From assembly GCA_002899795.1 (NCBI GenBank), contig PPDG01000528.1:1-11530 (forward strand): a DNA stretch of 11,530 nt, given 5' to 3'. The DNA is from Desulfobacteraceae bacterium (GTDB lineage Bacteria > Desulfobacterota > Syntrophobacteria > BM002). The position numbers were made by a program, and so were the translations under genes. The notes under the pieces are model-generated. The model worked only from the letters and a program-made list of their open reading frames with translations. It was not told the origin of the DNA and made no database searches. Numbering within the stretch: position 1 is the first letter of the stretch; the number at the start of each line of letters is the position of its first letter. Below are positions 5,407-11,530 of this stretch, piece by piece.

Positions 5407-5655
5407 ATGGGCATAGTGGAGATCAAAAATCGGATTGTTGAAATTATTGCCAACCAGCTAGGTATAGAAGAGGAGGACGTCACTGCCGCGGCGAGCGTAA
5501 TAGATGACCTTGGGGCGGATTCCCTGGACGTTGTGGAGTTGGTCATGGCCTTGGAAGAGGAGTTTGATCTAGAGATCCCCGACGAAGAAGCGGAGAAGAT
5601 CACAAACGTCCAGAATATCTTCGATTACATGGCAAATGCTTTGCAGGCGGCCTAG
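5407..5655 (+). CDS. acpP: acyl carrier protein
   Basis: 82-residue acidic protein of typical ACP length. It carries acyl chains as thioesters on a phosphopantetheine arm for fatty acid and lipid A synthesis in the cytoplasm. The attachment site is S39 in DDLGADSLDVVELVMALEEE, the classic signature, followed by EFDLEIPDEEAEKITNVQ as in AcpP. Helix I is EIKNRIVEIIANQLGI. The very strong Shine-Dalgarno (AAGGAGG at 5395-5401) suits a highly expressed protein. It is separate from a fab cluster: the gene before is LpxA, an ACP user, 186 bp upstream, and the gene behind encodes an envelope protein. Because it is not in the fabD-fabG-acpP-fabF order, a second dedicated ACP cannot be excluded, although the sequence looks like housekeeping AcpP. 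Confidence 0.95.
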   Translation: MGIVEIKNRIVEIIANQLGIEEEDVTAAASVIDDLGADSLDVVELVMALEEEFDLEIPDEEAEKITNVQNIFDYMANALQAA

Positions 5656-5771
5656 ATTGGACAACTGGTCGCTTCCTTATCCATATGGCTTCTGGGGTTT
5701 CCTTACCTCGGATATATAACTCTTTTTCATGGAAGCAAGCAGCCTCACAGGTGGGGGGAAGGAGGAGGAGG

Positions 5772-7274
5772 ATGGTTATCAGAAAAAAAATCGTAATCAT
5801 GGCAGTGCTCACCGCATTATGTTTCCTGGGTTTCGGTACAGGGAGCACGGTGCAAGCGGAGCCATTTCAGACAACCGATAATCTCACGGTACAGATTAAT
5901 TGGTTAGAACATAACCTCAGCAACGCCCGAATGGACCAAGTAGATATCTTATCACCAACCCAATTTGCCAACGCTGAAAAATTCCTAAACAACGCCAAAA
6001 AACGGCTGGAGCGTGGAGATAGCCAGGCGAAAATCGTAAAGGAAATATCAAGAGCCCAAGCTGAACTCAAAAAGGCTGCGGAATCGTCGCGCCTGGCGAA
6101 AACCGAATTGTCCGACGTCATAAAAGCCCGGGAAATGGCGCGCTCTGCCGGTGCCACCAGCTATGAGCAGGACTACGCTCAGGCGGAAACAAAATTCCTC
6201 GATCTCACAAAGGCGGTTGAGAAAGATAAGATAGCACGCGCCCGCAAGAATGCCCCAAAGGTGACTGAACGCTATCGAGAGCTTGAGTTGCGAGCAATTA
6301 AAGAGCAAACCCTGGGCGAAGCGCGCACGCTCATCAAGCAAGCTGAGAAGGAAGGGGCACGAAAGCTGGCGCCGAAATCCTACGCGACAGTGCAGAAAAA
6401 ATTGAAAGAAGTTGATGGATTTATTACCAAAAACCGCTATCAAAAGTTGAAGATGCACAACATGGCGAGCGAGGCTCTGCTGCAGGCGGGCCGACTTCTG
6501 CAAGTGACACGGCAAACGAAGACCATCAAAACCATGAAACCCGAGCATATCACCCTCTGGGTGGAGGGGATTTTGTACGATACTGCAAATAAGCTTGGCA
6601 CCGCTGATATGCGCGATCAACCTCTAGGAACCCAGGTGGAAAATATTATGGGTTCCGTCGACGCCTTGCAGCAAGATCAACGCTTCCTGGTCAATAAAGT
6701 GAAAAATCAGCAGACAGAAATAGAGGCAATGAATGAACAGATTGCCTTTCTGGAAAACCAAACCCAGAAGGAAAAGGCTGCTAAAAAGCGGTTAGCTGTG
6801 GAACAGGAGGCTACTGCAAAACGGCTGGAAGCAGAGAGGCGGTTTAACCAGCTGTTTACCAAGGTCCGAACCTACTTCAGCCCGGAGGAAGCAGAAGTAT
6901 ACAAACAGGGCTCTGAGCTGGTAATTCGGTTGAAAACGATTCAATTCCCCGTTGGCAAAGAGGTAATAATGCCAAACAACTACTCCCTGCTGAGTAAAGC
7001 TCAGAGAGCCATTCGCACCTTTGGCCAACCCAATCTTGTTATTGAGGGACATACGGACAGCACCGGCTCAGATGTGAATAACCAGCACTTGTCCCAGCGA
7101 CGGGCGGAAGCCGTTCGCGCCTATCTGGTCGCCAACGGTACCCTGCCGATGGACAAGATCATAGCTGTGGGATATGGATCCAAGCGGCCTTTGGCATCCA
7201 ATAAATCCGCGACGGGAAGGGCTATCAACCGGAGAATTGATGTGATCATCAAAACTCAGGCCGAAGCAGGGTAG
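5772..7274 (+). CDS. OmpA-family peptidoglycan-binding protein with helical repeats
   Basis: 500 residues from the ATG at 5772, chosen because it follows AAGGAGGAGGAGG and opens a textbook signal peptide (VIRKK, hydrophobic core, cleavage after VQA at residue 29). The in-frame ATG at 5685 would bury that signal behind 29 residues. Residues ~60-247 look like three related helical repeats opening with LSPTQFANAEKFLNNAKKRL, TSYEQDYAQAETKFLDLTKA and APKSYATVQKKLKEVDGFI, similar to DUF4398-type repeats. Residues ~290-365 form a charged coiled coil. Residues ~375-495 are an OmpA C-terminal domain: IEGHTDSTGSD with D429 and LSQRRAEAVRAYL with R444, the Asp/Arg pair, 15 apart, that binds diaminopimelate in peptidoglycan; then GYGSKRPLASN and GRAINRRIDVII. 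There is no beta-barrel, so it is probably a periplasmic linker. An intrinsic terminator follows. Confidence 0.93.
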   Translation: MVIRKKIVIMAVLTALCFLGFGTGSTVQAEPFQTTDNLTVQINWLEHNLSNARMDQVDILSPTQFANAEKFLNNAKKRLERGDSQAKIVKEISRAQAELKKAAESSRLAKTELSDVIKAREMARSAGATSYEQDYAQAETKFLDLTKAVEKDKIARARKNAPKVTERYRELELRAIKEQTLGEARTLIKQAEKEGARKLAPKSYATVQKKLKEVDGFITKNRYQKLKMHNMASEALLQAGRLLQVTRQTKTIKTMKPEHITLWVEGILYDTANKLGTADMRDQPLGTQVENIMGSVDALQQDQRFLVNKVKNQQTEIEAMNEQIAFLENQTQKEKAAKKRLAVEQEATAKRLEAERRFNQLFTKVRTYFSPEEAEVYKQGSELVIRLKTIQFPVGKEVIMPNNYSLLSKAQRAIRTFGQPNLVIEGHTDSTGSDVNNQHLSQRRAEAVRAYLVANGTLPMDKIIAVGYGSKRPLASNKSATGRAINRRIDVIIKTQAEAG

Positions 7275-7275
7275 G

Positions 7276-7314
7276 GGAGAGTGTAGAATGTAGATTGCGG
7301 ATTGTAGATTGTAG
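7276..7314 (+). repeat. GATTGTAGATT-type degenerate tandem tract, copy 2
   Basis: Immediately after the OmpA stop: GTGTAGAATGTAGATTGCGG then ATTGTAGATTGTAGAA, a tandem of TGTAGATTG-like 9-mers. It lies between the stop codon and the terminator hairpin. Confidence 0.55.
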
Positions 7315-7321
7315 AACCATC

Positions 7322-7356
7322 TGAGTCCCGCCACTTCTGGCGGGACTCATTTTTTT
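7322..7356 (+). terminator. intrinsic (Rho-independent) terminator of the OmpA gene
   Basis: Perfect stem GAGTCCCGCC (7323-7332) / GGCGGGACTC (7339-7348) with the 6-nt loop ACTTCT, one further T-A pair at the base (7322/7349), then seven T (7350-7356). A textbook terminator for plus-strand transcription, about 48 nt behind the stop. In the minus orientation only a few A precede the stem and no U-tract follows, so it should serve mreB poorly. Confidence 0.95.
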
Positions 7357-7466
7357 AATTGCGGAAATTTATGATCTGAAAGTTTAGACTTAATTGTTTT
7401 ATTGCAGGATGAAAGTCTGTGTTGGAGCCCAAGTTTGCAGGTGGTGGTTGCTAAGCGAGTCATCAA

Positions 7467-7508
7467 TCTGCAACCTGAAATCCCAAATCTTAAATCTACC
7501 CTAAATCA
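7467..7508 (-). repeat. GATTGTAGATT-type degenerate tract, copy 3 (inverted)
   Basis: On the minus strand it reads GATTATGATTTAGGGTAGA then TTTAAGATTTGGGATTTCAG and GTTGCAGATTG, the same AGATT-spaced pattern as copies 1 and 2. It starts within the last codons of mreB and runs downstream of its stop. With copy 2 it forms a loose inverted pair around the OmpA terminator. Confidence 0.45.
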
Positions 7509-8532
7509 TAATCTCCCTAAGAGTGTCAATTTCATCCAGAGCCTTACCTGATCCTAATACCACCGTGGTCAGTGGATCTTCGGTAATGGTGATTGGCAGT
7601 CCGGTCTCTTCACGGAGGAGGTTGTCGAGACCTTTCAGAAGTGCCACACCTCCGGTGAGAACAATGCCGTTGTCCACAATATCAGCAGCCAGCTCAGGCG
7701 GTGTCTGCTCAAGCGCACTTTTTACAGTTTCCACAATGGTTTTGAGTTGCTCGATTATGGCTTGCCGAACTTCATCGGAATCGATTCCGATTATCTTCGG
7801 AATGCCAGTAGCCAGGTCGCGTCCCTTGATCTGCATGTGTTCAGCTTTCTCATCCCGATAAGCGTTGCCGACGGTGGTCTTGATCAGCTCTGAGCTCCGC
7901 TCACCGATGAGGAGATTGTACTTGCTCTTGATGTACTGCAGTATGGCTTCATCCATTTTATCGCCACCAACTCGTACCGATTTACTGTAAACGATGCCGG
8001 CCAGCGAGATTACCGCCACTTCAGTGGTGCCGCCCCCGATATCCACCACCATATTACTTGTGGGGTCGGTGATGGGCAATCCAGCGCCGATTGCAGCAGC
8101 CATGGGTTCTTCAATAAGGAAAACCTCTCTGGCGCCAGCTGACTCTGCAGATTCTCGCACTGCCCGTTTTTCCACCTGGGTGATACCGGAGGGCACACAA
8201 ACGATTACCCGTGGCCGTATAAGGGTGCGACGGTTGTTTGCTTTCTTGATGAAGTACCGGAGCATTGCTTCAGCCACTTCAAAATCAGCAATGACACCAT
8301 CCTTCATAGGACGGATTGCTTCAATGTGTCCAGGAGTGCGGCCCAACATCATCTTGGCCTCCTGTCCCACAGCAAGTACCTTGTTGCCTCCTCGACCATT
8401 TCTCCGTACAGCAACAACTGAAGGCTCGTCCAGGACAATGCCATTGCCCCTGACATAAACAAGGGTATTGGCTGTGCCCAAATCAATAGCCAAGTCGTTG
8501 GACAGCCATCCGAAAATGGGGTTAAGAATCAT
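7501..8532 (-). CDS. mreB: rod shape-determining protein MreB
   Basis: 343 residues, close to the 347 of E. coli MreB. This bacterial actin forms filaments under the inner membrane and directs the elongation machinery for the cell wall. The ATPase core motifs are present: phosphate-1 loop AIDLGTANTLVYV (15-27), EPSVVAV, VPSGITQVEKRAV (114-125), connect region FLIEEPMAAAIGAG (138-151), phosphate-2 loop VVDIGGGTTEVAVISL (162-177), VGGDKMDEAI (188-197) and adenosine loop IVLTGGVALLKGLD (290-303). The N-terminus MILNPIFGWLSNDLAIDLG carries the short hydrophobic membrane-binding stretch known from Gram-negative MreB. GGGAGG about 9 nt upstream fixes the start. It ends convergent with the OmpA gene; mreC and mreD, the usual next genes, do not follow within the window. 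Confidence 0.98.
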   Translation of the reverse strand: MILNPIFGWLSNDLAIDLGTANTLVYVRGNGIVLDEPSVVAVRRNGRGGNKVLAVGQEAKMMLGRTPGHIEAIRPMKDGVIADFEVAEAMLRYFIKKANNRRTLIRPRVIVCVPSGITQVEKRAVRESAESAGAREVFLIEEPMAAAIGAGLPITDPTSNMVVDIGGGTTEVAVISLAGIVYSKSVRVGGDKMDEAILQYIKSKYNLLIGERSSELIKTTVGNAYRDEKAEHMQIKGRDLATGIPKIIGIDSDEVRQAIIEQLKTIVETVKSALEQTPPELAADIVDNGIVLTGGVALLKGLDNLLREETGLPITITEDPLTTVVLGSGKALDEIDTLREIMI

Positions 8533-8615
8533 TACTGCAGTCCTCCCTTCTTAACGGGCAATGGTGATGCTCAAATCATACAGCAACCGAGACTACCTCG
8601 TCCCACCGACTGAGG

Positions 8616-8638
8616 GGCCCTGAACGCACTTCGGGGCC
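8616..8638 (-). promoter_or_regulatory. stem-loop in the mreB 5' leader
   Basis: GGCCCTGAA (8616-8624) pairs with TTCGGGGCC (8630-8638) around a CGCAC loop, nine positions with one G-T wobble on the plus strand (an A-C mismatch in the mreB mRNA). It lies about 85 bp before the mreB start. A run of seven T lies at 8652-8658 on the plus strand, too far from the stem for a usual terminator. Function unknown. Confidence 0.35.
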
Positions 8639-8922
8639 AACCCTGCCTCGCTTTTTTTCACTCAGTCTATGGAGAGAGGATAAACGTCATTTGTGATAGC
8701 ATTACGAAACAAATAGAGCAAAATACATGCCGAAACGTTGCAGAAACCAGATATAATGAAAATACATTAAAATATTGGGCTGCACAGACGGTGTGGAGCA
8801 GCGGCAGACAATGGTGCTCCTCCCCAGGCTTCTCGCCAACCAATCAGGAGATACAACCTCAGCGGCTTTTATCTGGCTGCTGTAGCTCAGTGATGAAACG
8901 ATAGAAAGAATGGGGCAATTCC

Positions 8923-8930
8923 TGTATACA
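8923..8930. promoter_or_regulatory. possible operator palindrome TGTATACA
   Basis: Perfect 8-bp palindrome TGTATACA, with CAATT (8916-8920) and AATTG (8931-8935) as an almost concentric outer pair. GTATAC-centred palindromes are typical binding sites of FadR-subfamily GntR regulators. It sits 6 bp before a TTGACA box upstream of the AOR-family gene. A chance palindrome of this size is quite possible. Confidence 0.25.
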
Positions 8931-8936
8931 AATTGC

Positions 8937-8963
8937 TTGACAATTACCGGTTTTTCCTATAAA
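8937..8963 (+). promoter_or_regulatory. candidate sigma-70 promoter for the AOR-family gene
   Basis: A perfect -35 TTGACA (8937-8942) and a -10-like TATAAA (8958-8963) separated by 15 bp, shorter than the ideal 17. It would give a leader of about 155 nt to the ATG at 9125. Confidence 0.35.
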
Positions 8964-9023
8964 AAAGTCGCTCGTTCCATTCGTTACATATCAGCTCCGG
9001 CTCTGGCAAAACACCACCCCAAA

Positions 9024-9042
9024 AAGAGCAGGACCTGCTTTT
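9024..9042 (+). promoter_or_regulatory. terminator-like hairpin in the AOR-gene leader
   Basis: AAGAGCAG (9024-9031) pairs with CTGCTTTT (9035-9042) around a GAC loop, including one G-T wobble. Five bases (GGGCC) then precede six T (9048-9053). It lies between the candidate promoter and the start codon, where an attenuator would sit. The weak A-T/G-T lower stem and the offset T-run make termination uncertain. Confidence 0.3.
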
Positions 9043-9124
9043 GGGCCTTTTTTCTCGAGAATCGTTGCTCATTACTTGTTGTCCGTCTTCTATTGCATGA
9101 GGATTACTCCGAGTTTGCCCATCC

Positions 9125-11413
9125 ATGAATGAAAGAGGGGCTCCGGAAACTTCCAGCCTTGACTCATCTATCCTCTCCAGTACGGTCACGGACCTGCAAG
9201 AACGGGCCTATTTTTTTCCCGAGCCACCTCCAACAGTGAAAAGGGGACAGATGAAAACATTGGACTCAAGCAAATATCAGGTTGCTCCCGTGCGAGCTGG
9301 CTACACGGATCGGATCTTACAGCTGGATTTAAGCTCCCTCACCACATCGATAACAGAAGTGGCTCCTGATTTCAGACGCAAATACATCGGCGGTCGCGGC
9401 TATGCCATGAAGATGATCTGGGACGGGACCACCGAGGAGACCCGCTACGACAGTCCAGAAAATATTCTGGTCATGGCCAGCGGACCTCTCGGTAATGAAC
9501 CAAGATTCCCGGGAACTGGGAAGTTCGTGGTAGGCACCATTTCCCCTCTGACAGAGACCTTCGTCGACTCAAATATTGGGGGACATTTTGCGCCGCTCTT
9601 GAAGATGTCGGGTTTTGACGCCCTTGCTGTTCATGGAATCTCCACAGAAGAAGTGGTGGTGATCGTGGATGGCGATGAAGGCACCGTAACTGTCACCACA
9701 GCCCCCTCCTTCGGCGAGGAAATTGACGGAGGGGGACTAGAATATGGCGAAGCCCTTTTGAAAGAATTCACTGGTGGCGAGCTCACAGAAAATGTGGCTG
9801 CAGTAACCACCGGTAATGGTGCTTTACACGCCAGATTCGGAATTATCAACAGCCTATTTTACGACAGGCGTCGCCGCCGGATCCGCAGTAAACAAGCCGG
9901 ACGCGGTGGAACAGGAACTGTCATGCGGGTTAAGGGTCTGAGGGCGGTGATAGTCCGTTCGAGCCTGGCCCGGGTCAAAGCAAATCATCCTGCAGATAAG
10001 AAGTCCGTACAGCAGGCGGGAGCTGAACTAAAAAGGGTAATAAGCCAGCAAGATCCCAAACAGCTCAACCTGCGCGCCTGGGGAACCCCCGTTCTGGCTG
10101 AGTACATGAACAAGTTCCATTTACTGCCAGTAAATAACTATCAATACGGTCAGCACCCTGATGCTCCGGCGGTTTTTGCCGACGTTTTTCTGGAGCGCTA
10201 CTTCAACAAAGAAGTACCAGACGGCTGCTATATGGGATGCAATCTGGCCTGCGCTAAAGGGGCCGAAGATGTTGCCCTTACCAGAGGTCCGCAGGCTGGC
10301 AGGAAGGTGGGTATTGATGGTCCGGAATACGAAACTCTCGGAGCTGTCACTTGCCAGGGCATATTTGATCCCCACTTTATCATGGAATATAACTGGTACT
10401 GCGACGAGTACGGTCTGGACACAATTTCAATGGGCGTGACAGCCGCCTTTCTTATGGAGTGCTTTCAGCGGGGGTATCTATCCGTTGAAGAGACCGGTTA
10501 TGATTTATCCTGGGGTAACATTGACGCCGCTGACCGTCTACTGCACGAAACAGCCACAGGGGAGGGTCTTGGCAAGATATGTGGTCAAGGGGTGCAGCGG
10601 GCAAAGAGGTGGGTTGCGGAAAAGTACGGTGCAAAAACAAACACACCCATTGATGAAACTATGTCCGAACTGGGCAAATTCGGGATGGAAGTCAAGGGCT
10701 TGGAGTTCTCTCTGTACATTACCAAAGAGTCGCTGGCTCAGCAGGGTGGATACGGCTTCTCCCTTAAGGGGCCTCAGCATGATGAGGCCTGGCTGATTTT
10801 CATTGATCAAGTACATAATGAGATCCCCACTTTTGAAATGAAGGCCGACGCCTTGAAGTGGTTCCCCCTGATCCGCACCTGGTTTAATGCAGTGGGGCTC
10901 TGCAAGCTTCCCTGGATTGATGTGCGCCATCCTGAGGCGGCCCAGACCGACAACCCTTCCCAGAATCAGCCCACTCTCGAATACTATGCCCAGTACTACG
11001 GTGCCACAATAGGCGAGAACAAAAGTTTACAGGACATTCTCGATGACTCTGAGAGGCTGCATGTCTTACAAAAGATGATAAACGTACGCCAGGGAAAGGG
11101 GACGAGAGAATTCGATCAGATACCACTAAGGGACATGGCGCCCGCTTACTTCAACGAATACCAATCACGTAGCGACTACTACGATGACTGGCTGCGGGAG
11201 CAACTCGGAACGGACGCTGATCTTCCCGAGTCGCCCGAAGAAAGACACCAAACTATCTTGAACCTCAGGCGGCAGGCATACCAAAGGCTCTGTGACGTTG
11301 TTTACAAGGCCAAAGGATATACACCCGAGGGGGTACCTTTAAGGAAAACCCTGGAAAAATTCGACCTATTAGAAGAAAAGGCCGCGGCATTGCTGCAAGC
11401 TCATGGAGTCTAA
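9125..11413 (+). CDS. aldehyde ferredoxin oxidoreductase family protein (tungsten/molybdopterin enzyme)
   Basis: 762 residues, longer than the ~605-650 of studied AORs. Such enzymes bind a bis-pterin tungsten (or Mo) centre and a [4Fe-4S] cluster and usually oxidise aldehydes to acids, passing electrons to ferredoxin. The N-terminal AOR domain begins near residue 59: YTDRILQLDLS, YIGGRGYAMKM, MASGPLGNEPRFPGTGKFVVG, SNIGGHFAPLLKMSGFDALAVHG and GRGGTGTVMRVKGLRAVIVR. Cluster and cofactor region: CYMGCNLACAKG (C368, C372, C376), GPEYETLGAV (399-408), DEYGLDTISMG (427-437) and GLCKLPW (C593). The C-terminus has VRQG, then GYTPEGVPLRKTLEKFDL. The cluster spacing is C-x3-C-x3-C instead of C-x2-C-x3-C. 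Residues 1-42 look unrelated to the family; the ATG at 9251 (M43, after AAAGGGG) may be the real start, giving 720 residues. Substrate unknown. Confidence 0.92.
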   Translation: MNERGAPETSSLDSSILSSTVTDLQERAYFFPEPPPTVKRGQMKTLDSSKYQVAPVRAGYTDRILQLDLSSLTTSITEVAPDFRRKYIGGRGYAMKMIWDGTTEETRYDSPENILVMASGPLGNEPRFPGTGKFVVGTISPLTETFVDSNIGGHFAPLLKMSGFDALAVHGISTEEVVVIVDGDEGTVTVTTAPSFGEEIDGGGLEYGEALLKEFTGGELTENVAAVTTGNGALHARFGIINSLFYDRRRRRIRSKQAGRGGTGTVMRVKGLRAVIVRSSLARVKANHPADKKSVQQAGAELKRVISQQDPKQLNLRAWGTPVLAEYMNKFHLLPVNNYQYGQHPDAPAVFADVFLERYFNKEVPDGCYMGCNLACAKGAEDVALTRGPQAGRKVGIDGPEYETLGAVTCQGIFDPHFIMEYNWYCDEYGLDTISMGVTAAFLMECFQRGYLSVEETGYDLSWGNIDAADRLLHETATGEGLGKICGQGVQRAKRWVAEKYGAKTNTPIDETMSELGKFGMEVKGLEFSLYITKESLAQQGGYGFSLKGPQHDEAWLIFIDQVHNEIPTFEMKADALKWFPLIRTWFNAVGLCKLPWIDVRHPEAAQTDNPSQNQPTLEYYAQYYGATIGENKSLQDILDDSERLHVLQKMINVRQGKGTREFDQIPLRDMAPAYFNEYQSRSDYYDDWLREQLGTDADLPESPEERHQTILNLRRQAYQRLCDVVYKAKGYTPEGVPLRKTLEKFDLLEEKAAALLQAHGV

Positions 11414-11484
11414 TCAGTGATTTAAAGTCTAGGCATTAATGTAATCCCCAGCTCCTTGAGATAACCTTTCGCAGAGAATAGACC

Positions 11485-11530
11485 ATGTACGTATCTGTTA
11501 CCTTCTTGGGTCTGCAGCGGGCGAAAGCCC
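11485..11530 (+). CDS. possible MoaD/ThiS-like protein, 5' end only
   Basis: An ATG 71 bp behind the AOR-family stop opens a frame running off the window: MYVSVTFLGLQRAKA. The pattern Mx-V-x-V-x-F-x-G-x-x-R is that of the first beta strand and turn of MoaD/ThiS sulphur carriers, which supply sulphur for the pterin cofactor, and such small genes are common next to AOR genes. Only 15 codons are visible and the Shine-Dalgarno is weak (GAGA ~10 nt upstream). The final bases GCGGGCGAAAGCCC could equally be one half of a GC-rich palindrome. Confidence 0.4.
   Translation, partial: MYVSVTFLGLQRAKA

Larger units (their letters stand above)
8533..9124. other. 592-bp divergent intergenic region
   Basis: It separates mreB (minus) from the AOR-family gene (plus) and should hold the promoters of both. 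Seen: the mreB Shine-Dalgarno, a stem at 8616-8638 in the mreB leader, an AT-rich stretch at 8690-8775 with an isolated plus-strand TATAAT (8752-8757) lacking a -35, a palindrome and a TTGACA box near 8923-8963, and a terminator-like hairpin at 9024-9042. No gene is supported. The open frame 8910-9128 lacks a Shine-Dalgarno and any family pattern. Confidence 0.6.

Noticed and set aside
5685..5771. upstream in-frame start for the OmpA-family gene
   Set aside because: It would place 29 residues, including RRRR, before a normal signal peptide, and the strong GGAGGAGG sits directly before 5772 instead.
8752..8757. perfect TATAAT on the plus strand
   Set aside because: No -35 at a suitable distance and no gene it would serve better than the pair at 8937-8963; common by chance in AT-rich spacer.
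8870..8910. tRNA-like start (GCTGTAGCTCAGTGATGAAACG)
   Set aside because: It resembles a tRNA acceptor/D-arm, but no anticodon stem, GGTTCGAATCC-type T-arm or closing acceptor strand follows within 100 bases.
8910..9128. 72-codon open frame whose stop overlaps the ATG at 9125
   Set aside because: The ATGA overlap looks operon-like, but the frame has no Shine-Dalgarno, no recognisable family, and runs through the candidate promoter and hairpin.

Overview
The window looks like a chromosomal segment of a Gram-negative, strictly anaerobic bacterium, most likely a Desulfobacterota (former Deltaproteobacteria) lineage. This is inferred from an LpxA acyltransferase (lipid A, outer membrane), an OmpA-type envelope protein, a tungsten/molybdopterin aldehyde ferredoxin oxidoreductase (AOR) family enzyme, a DUF4389 protein, and intergenic regions filled with degenerate short repeats. 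No phage, transposase, CRISPR array, rRNA or tRNA is visible.

Layout. 1-1203: a truncated NAD-binding dehydrogenase start (59-229) runs by an ATGA overlap into a rhomboid protease gene whose C-terminus looks like a DnaJ C-terminal (substrate-binding) domain. 1204-1620: non-coding mosaic of at least four repeat types, including a REP-like hairpin. 1621-1929: small DUF4389 membrane protein. 1930-2135: more repeats, including a near-copy of a 40-nt element from the previous spacer. 2136-3122: aldo/keto reductase. 3123-3344: repeat spacer. 3345-3773 (minus strand): an unrecognised acidic protein. 3927-5220: a two-helix membrane protein and an LpxA-like acyltransferase. 5407-7274: acyl carrier protein, then a secreted OmpA-family protein with three helical repeats and a coiled coil, closed by a clear intrinsic terminator at 7322-7356. 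7501-8532 (minus strand): MreB, convergent with the OmpA gene. 8533-9124: a 592-bp divergent intergenic region with possible promoter, operator and hairpin elements. 9125-11413: a long AOR-family enzyme. 11485-11530: the first 15 codons of what may be a MoaD/ThiS-type protein, cut by the window edge.

How the genes fit together. The middle of the window is about the cell envelope: LpxA begins lipid A synthesis from hydroxyacyl-ACP, AcpP is the carrier of such acyl groups, the OmpA-like protein probably ties the outer membrane to peptidoglycan, and MreB organises wall synthesis. Each seems to be its own transcription unit rather than part of the usual lpx or mre operon. The right end is an AOR locus, probably with a sulphur-carrier partner for pterin cofactor synthesis. 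No complete unknown system stands out. The most unusual items are the rhomboid/DnaJ-C fusion, the C-x3-C-x3-C cluster motif and long N-terminus of the AOR protein, and the repeat mosaics.
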